From: a virus | DNA: 61,104 nt | Reading direction: 5' to 3' (one strand) | IMG/VR virus record: IMGVR_UViG_3300042691_012873 | Span: 1 to 61,104 of that record | Shown here: positions 25,578-33,000 of the stretch, piece after piece | How positions within the stretch are numbered: the first letter of the stretch is position 1 | Layout of the letters: each line of letters opens with the position of its first letter | The notes under the pieces: generated by a model | What the model was told of the DNA's origin: nothing | What the model saw: only the letters and a program-made list of their open reading frames with translations | Databases searched by the model: none | Program-made: the position numbers and the translations under genes

Positions 25578-26411
25578 TTATAGTGTGGTTATTCCTGCTT
25601 GTGTCATCTTCATCCAGACTGGCTGAGTTCCTACGAATGACAAGACTACCTTGGGGTTTCCTGTGACAGATGGAGGAGCCATGACTACCCATCCCGTTCC
25701 ATTATGGACGAGAATGTTTCCTTCTACTCCACTAGGTAGAGCGTCTACTGCTGCCCACTCAACACCTGTTCCGGTAGCGTCTACTGTGAGCACCTGACCA
25801 CTCTGTCCTACTGCGTGAGCAGGAAGTTCTGCTGGGTGAACGTGGTCTGCACGAGCAGCGACACCGCTGGCTGAGCCTACCTTGGCGACAGCAGCAGGGG
25901 CGAGAGGAACCTCTGTTGTTGCTACTGTTGCACCGCCTGCGGCGGCTGGACCGATATCATCCCAACTGTCAGGAACTCCCTTTACCCAGATGTGCATTCT
26001 CCCAGAGTCAAGTGTGACGCGAATGTCTCCGTAGTTGTTGCTTGTTGCGGGAAGTGCGGCAGCGTTTGCGACGGCAGGCTTGAGTTCAGTGATGTCTGTA
26101 ATTGCCTTCCATTCTGCTGTCTGCCCGTCTGTTCCAAGAGCAAGCACCTTATTTGCGTCTACCGTGCCTGCTGTGGGTGCTGGAAGTTCCTTGGATTCCG
26201 CTTCCCATCCAAAGGCAGTGCCTGCGGCATTCACCTTGAGAACCCTGTTCTTGTCTGTTGCCATTACGGGGGTAGGAACAAGATCAGGAAGGTCGGCTGC
26301 AAAGTCTGTGAGAGCCCGTACTACGCTGAGGTCATCTGTTACTGCGGGGATCATAAATGACTTCCCTGCGTTCTTCTTCCCTGCCGCTACTGCTGTTGAT
26401 GTCGCTGCCAT
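25578..26411 (-). CDS. Tail fibre protein with ADHVH repeat
   Basis: A 277-residue protein starting MAATSTAVAAGKKNAGKSFM. It has a conserved N-terminal attachment-like segment (IPAVTDDLSVVRALTDFAAD) also seen in the 739- and 410-residue proteins, then Ala/Gly-rich sequence with one ADHVHPAELPAH repeat near residue 195. It ends in a beta strand region (GNPKVVLSFVGTQPVWMKMT). Ribosome site AGGGG. A promoter core lies 31 bases upstream. Confidence 0.7.
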   Translation of the reverse strand: MAATSTAVAAGKKNAGKSFMIPAVTDDLSVVRALTDFAADLPDLVPTPVMATDKNRVLKVNAAGTAFGWEAESKELPAPTAGTVDANKVLALGTDGQTAEWKAITDITELKPAVANAAALPATSNNYGDIRVTLDSGRMHIWVKGVPDSWDDIGPAAAGGATVATTEVPLAPAAVAKVGSASGVAARADHVHPAELPAHAVGQSGQVLTVDATGTGVEWAAVDALPSGVEGNILVHNGTGWVVMAPPSVTGNPKVVLSFVGTQPVWMKMTQAGITTL

Positions 26412-26441
26412 TGTCCTGCCCCTTGAGTTTTATTTGTCTTC

Positions 26442-26450
26442 ATTATACCA
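26442..26450 (-). promoter_or_regulatory. Extended -10 core before 277-residue fibre gene
   Basis: TGGTATAAT on the minus strand, after the collagen-like gene stop, with a leader of about 25 bases. Confidence 0.55.
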
Positions 26451-26459
26451 TAGGAAGCA

Positions 26460-28541
26460 CTAGATGCCGCCCATGCTAATTCTCTTCCATCCGTACCCTG
26501 TGCTTGTAAAGGTGAGGACGTATTCCTCTGTTCCTCCTGATGCTATTGCTGGTGCAGGGGCGAGTGGCTCCCACACTATATTACTGCCAGAGGTTTTTGC
26601 TATAAGCAACTGCCCTTCTGCTGTTGGTGTAGGAAGGGTATCTGGGTTAGCCCACTCTGGCTTTCTATTGGCATCAGCACGAAGCACTTGACCAGCAGTA
26701 CCCGCTGTTAGTTCTGCCAACTTGTATTTTTGTGGTGTTCCAGTCCCATCCTTTACGGAGTAGTATATGGAATTTTCTGCTGTGGGGGCAAGACCAATAA
26801 GGTCTTTGAGGTTGACGCTTGTGCTTACCCACAAGTTTGATGTTCCTGCCCCAATATTTGTGCTTTTTACCTCCCACACCTCTCCCGTGTCGGTGTCTAC
26901 ATAGAGAGTGTTGGGAACTGCTGTGGTTGTTGCTGCTACTGGCTTTCCCTTACCACTCTTGATGGTGAAGAGTCCAGTGTCTCCCTTGACGCCTTGGGGT
27001 CCTCGTAGGTTTGGGCCGGTTACCCACTTTGCACCATCCCACACAATAGAGCCGTTGTCATAGACACGCACCTCTCCTAATGGATTTGGGGCAGCGACAG
27101 GTAGTGGATTAGGAATGTTCCCTGTTATTGTTGTAATGTAGAGTGACACACCATCTTTTCCATCTACTCCATCCACACCGTCTGTTCCGTCTGCTCCGTC
27201 TGCTCCTTCCAATCCATCAAGGCCGGGAGCGCCGTCACGACCGTCCAGACCGTTTACACCAGCATCACCCTGTGGACCTCTGTCTCCTTGATCGCCCTTC
27301 TCTCCTTGGGGAATAGCAAACTTGACAATTACGTCTGAATTTCCGGGGCCAGCAGCAGTCACAGTAACGGTGGCATCCGTTTGTGGTGGTAGCGTGTCCA
27401 CTACTGGGTCTATTGTTATGTTTGAGTAGTCGCCCTTGTCGCCTTGGGGTCCTTCTGGACCTACTGGACCTTCTGGTCCTGTGACGAGTGTGAAGCCAAG
27501 TTCGAATGGAAATGCCTGACTACCGTCGCCAGATGCGATAACAACTTCTGGTGAGCGTGTCCCATCTTCATAGTCAGCATAGTCAATGGTCTTGACATTT
27601 CCAATGAGCATCTCTGGTACTGGACCCGGATCGCCCTGAATTGCCTCAAGCCAGTCACCGAAACCAGCAGGAAGCGACATCGCTGCTTGGTTGTCTCGCC
27701 ATTCCTCATATGGAGACTGGCCTCGGTCGCCTGTGTCTCCCTTTGGTCCATCTACCCCGTCCCTGCCGTCGTATCCGTCCCTGCCGTCACGTCCGTCCTG
27801 ACCGGGCTCGCCCATTGCTCCTTCTGGCCCTTGGATTACTCCAAGTTTCAGCCAGCCATTTGCATTTACGTCTTTCTCTCCTACCTCGTTGAGTCCAACA
27901 AAGACCCAGAAAGTTCCATTGGACGTAACCAAGTGCATTTCATCGATTGGTGCGTTTGTTGGCAAGTCCTTCTCTTCTTTGACGCTAGCCTTTACAGAAA
28001 GAGCAGTTCCTCTTGGTCCCTGTGGTCCGGTCCTTCCAATTTTTCCTTGAGCGCCAGTTGAGCCCCTGTCTCCCTTGTCACCTTTATCTCCCTTAGGCCC
28101 CGGCTGTCCACGCTTCCCCTCAGCGCCGGTCGCTGGCTTCCACTCAACACCTACTACCTTGCCTGTTGTGTCTAACTTAGCATAGAGCGTTTGCGCTGGT
28201 GCGGAAACAGAAGGAGTGCTTGATGCGTCTGGGGCCATGTAGCCAATAGGAATGGCTACCCCGTTCTTGGACTGGTATATAGCGCCTGTTGTTTCATCAA
28301 GAAGGAAGGAGCCTTCGTCTACCGATGCTGCCAGTTGGGATGCTGCCTTCTGCGCATCTCCACGAGCATAACTGGGAACGATAGACAGCCCCGAACCACT
28401 GGTCTTACCGGGGGCAGGCATTGTCATGCCATAACGCACCCAACGATAGCCGTCCCAGTAATATTCCTTCTCAAACAAATTGCTTCCTCTTTGTGAGAAG
28501 GGAATGGTACCAACGTTCCCATTCATGGGTGCCTGTGCCAT
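26460..28541 (-). CDS. Collagen-like tail fibre protein
   Basis: A 693-residue protein with several Gly-X-Y blocks: near 148-172 (GKRGQPGPKGDKGDKGDRG), 240-275, 355-372, and a long one near 408-465 rich in GADGADG and GVDGVDG repeats. Between them are small globular beta segments. Such collagen-like fibres trimerise and carry receptor-binding tips. The C-terminal part (TAEGQLLIAKTSGSNIVWEP) matches the end of the neighbouring fibre genes. Likely a side fibre. Confidence 0.8.
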   Translation of the reverse strand: MAQAPMNGNVGTIPFSQRGSNLFEKEYYWDGYRWVRYGMTMPAPGKTSGSGLSIVPSYARGDAQKAASQLAASVDEGSFLLDETTGAIYQSKNGVAIPIGYMAPDASSTPSVSAPAQTLYAKLDTTGKVVGVEWKPATGAEGKRGQPGPKGDKGDKGDRGSTGAQGKIGRTGPQGPRGTALSVKASVKEEKDLPTNAPIDEMHLVTSNGTFWVFVGLNEVGEKDVNANGWLKLGVIQGPEGAMGEPGQDGRDGRDGYDGRDGVDGPKGDTGDRGQSPYEEWRDNQAAMSLPAGFGDWLEAIQGDPGPVPEMLIGNVKTIDYADYEDGTRSPEVVIASGDGSQAFPFELGFTLVTGPEGPVGPEGPQGDKGDYSNITIDPVVDTLPPQTDATVTVTAAGPGNSDVIVKFAIPQGEKGDQGDRGPQGDAGVNGLDGRDGAPGLDGLEGADGADGTDGVDGVDGKDGVSLYITTITGNIPNPLPVAAPNPLGEVRVYDNGSIVWDGAKWVTGPNLRGPQGVKGDTGLFTIKSGKGKPVAATTTAVPNTLYVDTDTGEVWEVKSTNIGAGTSNLWVSTSVNLKDLIGLAPTAENSIYYSVKDGTGTPQKYKLAELTAGTAGQVLRADANRKPEWANPDTLPTPTAEGQLLIAKTSGSNIVWEPLAPAPAIASGGTEEYVLTFTSTGYGWKRISMGGI

Positions 28542-28581
28542 AGTGATGACTCCTATAAGTTATTGACTTACGTCACTGCCT

Positions 28582-28590
28582 ATTATACCA
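28582..28590 (-). promoter_or_regulatory. Extended -10 core before collagen-like gene
   Basis: TGGTATAAT on the minus strand, between the peptidase gene and the collagen-like gene. Confidence 0.55.
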
Positions 28591-28603
28591 TAGGAGTTAT
28601 TGA

Positions 28604-29014
28604 CTACCGTGGTTTTACGACCTTCACATGACCCATAGGAGTCCATGTAGACCAGTGGACCTTATTGTCCTTCGTCCATGCTGGAAGAGACAGTGGGCAA
28701 AGGTCAATATATCCTCTACGCTTGTAGTCTACGGAGTATCCCATTCCATTACCCGCCGCAAGCCAAGCATGACCATAGGTGGTATTCAAAAGACCATAAC
28801 ATATTGCGCCTGTTGGTACTTCGGATACTGGGGTGTAGTGTAGTTCTGACTTCGGGGTCATCTCATATGCCTTGCGAGCCGATGTTGCCCACGCAGGAAG
28901 ACCGAGTGCGCTGCGCACACTGGACTGGCATTTGTGCTGCCACTTTGGGCCTCCATGTAGGGACTGATCGTGCATCCACGCAAGTGCTGACTTTACATCA
29001 CGCATTGTCTTCAT
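28604..29014 (-). CDS. Putative cysteine peptidase / endolysin (CHAP or NlpC-like)
   Basis: A 136-residue protein; I choose ATG 29014 (MKTMRDVKSALAWMHDQ), which has GAGG nine bases upstream. The frame is open to 29074 but that part overlaps a small gene. KCQSSVRSALGLP holds the presumed nucleophile Cys, and YGHAWLAAGNGMGYSVD the presumed catalytic His, the order expected of a CHAP/NlpC-P60 cysteine peptidase. Together with the holin and glycosidase nearby it could cleave peptidoglycan, as a lysin or as a virion-borne enzyme. The family call is tentative. Confidence 0.6.
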   Translation of the reverse strand: MKTMRDVKSALAWMHDQSLHGGPKWQHKCQSSVRSALGLPAWATSARKAYEMTPKSELHYTPVSEVPTGAICYGLLNTTYGHAWLAAGNGMGYSVDYKRRGYIDLCPLSLPAWTKDNKVHWSTWTPMGHVKVVKPR

Positions 29015-29102
29015 CCTTATCTTCCTCGTGCCCGTCTTCGAAGGGCAGTGGCTCGTATTCGTTTCCATCCTCATCGACGTGAAGAACTGGCTGCTCGCTC
29101 AT
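28998..29102 (-). CDS. Small acidic protein before the peptidase
   Basis: A 34-residue open frame (MSEQPVLHVDEDGNEYEPLP) with a perfect AGGAGG site and a TGGTATAAT core 36 bases upstream. It overlaps the start of the peptidase gene, so the two are translationally coupled. No family recognised. Confidence 0.6.
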   Translation of the reverse strand: MSEQPVLHVDEDGNEYEPLPFEDGHEEDKDEDNA

Positions 29103-29137
29103 AGTAATGCCTCCTGTTAATAGGTTGTGCAACTATC

Positions 29138-29146
29138 ATTATACCA
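29138..29146 (-). promoter_or_regulatory. Extended -10 core before the peptidase unit
   Basis: TGGTATAAT on the minus strand, driving the 34-residue protein and the peptidase. Confidence 0.55.
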
Positions 29147-29165
29147 GATGACTATTTGAGTTGCC

Positions 29166-29228
29166 TCATGGGGTAACGAAGAAGATTGTGTCTCGTTCCT
29201 TCACTACATCTAAATAAAGTGCTCTCAT
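29166..29228 (-). CDS. Possible 20-residue peptide
   Basis: MRALYLDVVKERDTIFFVTP, starting with an ATGA overlap with the upstream 46-residue gene. Only the overlap supports it. Confidence 0.3.
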   Translation of the reverse strand: MRALYLDVVKERDTIFFVTP

Positions 29229-29365
29229 GTTACATCTTCTTCTTCTTCTTCTATGATTTGTATTGCCTTCTTCAAGCCTCTATCATACCCTACTTCATAG
29301 TCGGACTTGCCTATAAGGTAGTTGCTTATCTGTGCTCTTATCCTTGCCACGATGTTCTCTATCAC
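29225..29365 (-). CDS. Small protein, paralogue of 58193-58414 product
   Basis: A 46-residue protein from GTG 29365, which overlaps the upstream stop (GTGA). It shares DYEVGYxRGLKKAxxII with the protein at 58193-58414, so the two are paralogues at opposite ends of the window. The C-terminus is a run of Glu. Predicted helical. Function unknown. Confidence 0.6.
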   Translation of the reverse strand: MIENIVARIRAQISNYLIGKSDYEVGYDRGLKKAIQIIEEEEEDVT

Positions 29366-30057
29366 GGACTTGCCTCTGTCAGGGTAAAGATGACGACGAT
29401 GAAGTGAACGGCTTCGGTGGGGGCAGAGTCACTAGTCACAGCCTGAATGTCGATCTGATCTTGCGCCCAGTATTTCCTCGGGGGGACGATGCCACCGAAC
29501 TCCGGTGCGTGACCACTACCGTCGGTCCAGTTGTCGTCAGCGTTCGTCCCGTACTTGAACGGGTGGATCGGGGTCAGCGCGAAGTACGTGCCGTAGTGGG
29601 CTTCTGGTGAATTGGGATCGATGTCCTTGATGATCGTGCTCTTCACCCGGTCTAGGCCCCACGACTTGACCGTGCCGTCGGGACTCATAACCTTGTCCCA
29701 CGTGTCATCGTCGCTGTAGCACATCATCCGGTAGTAGGTGCCAGCGTCCGACGCTGCCCTCAGGTGCACCCGAGCATCGTTCGCGCCGAACGCGGGAACG
29801 TTGCCCTGCAAGCCCACCGCGAAGATCGCCGTACCGTCCGTGACCAGCGCAGGCGGTCCACCAGCCATCAGCGGAACCATCTCGCTGCCATCTTCGAGGT
29901 AGTCCTGCAACTCGTTCGACGGCACAAGGAACGGTGTCGCTACCTTTTTGGTCACAACAACAACAGGCCATATCTGGTCAGAACCAAGATAGATACGGCT
30001 CAACTCCTTGCTGTTATAGAAGGCACGCAAAGTCTTGGGAGCATTCAGTACGCTCAT
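29362..30057 (-). CDS. Minor tail / fibre-tip protein
   Basis: A 231-residue protein (MSVLNAPKTLRAFYNSKELS) directly after the giant fibre gene with a four-base overlap. The beginning is like the short conserved phage peptide LxAFYxGxxxxxIYxGxxxVWP often found in minor tail proteins. The rest is beta-rich, aromatic and GC-rich in codon use. Probably a distal tail component. Confidence 0.65.
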   Translation of the reverse strand: MSVLNAPKTLRAFYNSKELSRIYLGSDQIWPVVVVTKKVATPFLVPSNELQDYLEDGSEMVPLMAGGPPALVTDGTAIFAVGLQGNVPAFGANDARVHLRAASDAGTYYRMMCYSDDDTWDKVMSPDGTVKSWGLDRVKSTIIKDIDPNSPEAHYGTYFALTPIHPFKYGTNADDNWTDGSGHAPEFGGIVPPRKYWAQDQIDIQAVTSDSAPTEAVHFIVVIFTLTEASP

Positions 30058-33000
30058 GGCTTTTCAATCAGGTAGAGAGTTGTTGCGCTTTGAGTACCAA
30101 GCGCATCAAACGCTGCCTGAGTTCCCCTCCATATTGTAATGGAAGTGCCATCATCTCCCTTTGGTCCCCTGATAGCATCCATGTAGTCTGATAGTGCTAC
30201 ATTGGTTGCTGGTGGAGTGAGAGCAAGTTGTGCCTTCTTCCAAACAGTATATCCGTCGTCACCATCCCTGCCTGCTGCTCCTGTGTCGCCCTTATCTCCC
30301 TTGGGGAGTTCGAAGTCAAGGATTGCTGCTGAGGCAGTCCCACTATTCCTTACCGTCGCAGGATCGCTGGGTAGAGCAAGAGTGGCGACTGTTCCGATAG
30401 TGATGGTTGCTGCTGTGCCTGCTGGACCGGCAGGACCGGGTGGCCCAGTTTGGCCTTCGGGGATGCCTATTTCCAAAACTGCCGCATCTGGCGTTCCTGT
30501 GTTGACGACGGTAGGAGTAGCACCAGAGGCAAGATGCTTTACCTTGGAGATAGTGATGGTTCCGGTCGCTCCTGCTATACCCTGCGGTCCAGCGGGTCCT
30601 TGGACCTTTCCCATATCTACCCATCCAATAGGTACTACTGCACTTGCTGCGCTTGATGTGGGATCGTAAATCCACAGATGCGAGTCGTCCTGCGTGATAA
30701 GCACGGTAAGTGGTGATGGAGTAGCAGGGAGTCCTGCTTTGTTTATTACAGCACCAGAAACCTTAAGTGTCTCGCCAGCATCACCCTTATCACCCTTATC
30801 ACCCTTCTGACCGTTAAGTCCGGGTGTCCCTTGGGGCCCTGTCTGTCCTCTCTGACCTTCTGTTCCCATATCCATGGCACAGATAGCAGCAACCATAAGG
30901 ATGTGCTGTGGTGCAGTTTCGCTGTCCCAAGCAGCACGGAACTCTACGTCGTGCCAATGGTCACCGCCAGCCGTCACGGTGATGGAGTGAGTGTGCTCGC
31001 CAGCGCTGCCGGTATACGGATGCCGCCAGCCTGACTCATGTGGGAGTGGCCCAGATACACCGTCGGTTGCATTGACACCGCCCCAAGGCATGTCACTCAG
31101 GTGCCAGTGCGTGCCACCTTCAATGTGCCGATGCCCGCCCTGCGAGTCTGTCACCGCAGCCGTGTGACCGTGCTGCGAATGAACACCAGCCGAAGCGAAC
31201 ACCGACCCAGTAGAAAGACCCACAGTAGGCTTTGCCGTAGACCCTGCAACCTTGGTAAGGGCAGTCTGACTTACATTTTTTGCCCGGATGAACTGGCCTC
31301 GCAAGTCAGGAACAGTAAGCGAGGAAAAGAGTTTTGCGAGTTCGGGGTAGGTAGTAGCGCTGAATGTCTGTCCGTTGCACTCCAACCATCCATTAGGCAG
31401 GGAAGTAACAGGGAAGAATGCTACTGCTCCTATCATAGAGCCAGCGCCTACCTTTGCTACGATACCGTTGGAAACCTTGACCCAAGCAGTACCATTCCAA
31501 GTCCAGTTCTCATTACCGTTGTCGTTGAGATGGGTTTCTCCCTTGACTGGTGCTGTGAAGACCCACTTCGCACCGTCCCAGTGTGCGAGTTGGTTTGCCT
31601 GTCCTAACCACGCACCGATGGGGGATGAGCCTACGATGTAGAGGTCTTCAAGTGTCTGTGTTGCTGGTGGGTTATTGGTAATGTCGATGACAGCAAGGCC
31701 GTGAGTCAAACCAGACACGCTCTTGTCTATCTCTGCCTTGACATCAGCAATAGTGAGGACCTGTGGGGAGTCTATTGCTTCCCACTTCTTACCGTCCTTT
31801 GTTCCCAATACCTGCGGAAGTTTGGCGGTGGCACCTATCTCACGAGTCTCTGTGTAGTAGGAAAGGCCGGTGTTGGTCTCTGAGAAGTAGACTATCTCTG
31901 CGGGAGCGCCGGTATTAATGTAAAGGTCTCCTGCCTTTGGCTTCTCTACCTTCGGATCAGGAAGAGTACCGGCAGGCATTCCATAGTTGTTTGCCTTGTT
32001 GTTGATATTGGCAGGAGCAAAGGCACCTACACCTCTGTACTCTGTCTGCTCTTCCTGCCACTTGCCTGCTGGTGCGCCCACTTCCCACTTATTGGTGGTG
32101 GCGTTCCACACAAGTGAATCTCCCTGTGTTGTGCCCTTGGGTAGTGGGTCGTTGTCAATCCACGCCGTTGATGTTGCTGTCTTGGAGACTATCTGACCGG
32201 GTAGACCGCCTGTAGGAAGTCCGACGCCCTGATCGCCCTTTGGCCCTTGGATGTGCCCCATATTGACCCATCCCGGTGCTACGGTGCTTGCGGGAGTAAC
32301 GTTTGGCTCGTAGACCCATAGGTCTCCGGTGTCTTGGACAAGGTGAGCGTCCATGGCAACAGGAGAGGCGATCTTCTTCAAGTCTGCTACTGTCGCTACT
32401 ACGCCCTTTGCTACAAGCGTCTGACCGGGTGGGCCTGCTGGTCCGGGTGGCCCTGCCTCACCCATAAGGCCGCTATCCTTGCCACAAATGGCTGCTACAA
32501 GGTAGATGTGCTGGGGAGCAGTTTCAGTATCTCCACCACCCATAACTGTCGTAACCGTACCAGTAATGGTATGAGTATGTGCTGCTTCTGCGGTAATAGT
32601 ATGGGAATGGTTTCCACTTGATAGTGCTGTGTGAGTATGGTTTCCATTATCAGGGACAGTAATGTTGTGGGTATGTCCTCCTGCCGAAGTGGTAGTGTTT
32701 GCGTATGGCCCTATTGCCGTAGCATCAGCAGACCATCCACCTCCACCCTTCCAGTTATGGTCGTGTAGGTTGACATGGTTGTAGCCGTGAGTATGTGCTC
32801 CTTGACTATCTACCGTCGCTGCGTGGGAGTGGTTTCCCGGCCTATCAGTATTATGAGTATGGTCACCACCAGCAGAGGTATTCGTGCTGTGATTGTGGTT
32901 GCCTGCCGCTTCTGCTGTCGCAGCAAGAGTGTTAGTAAAGGTAAAGAGTGTCTTGGGAATGGCGGTGGAGAACTGCACCATCTCTAATGGAATATGTCCT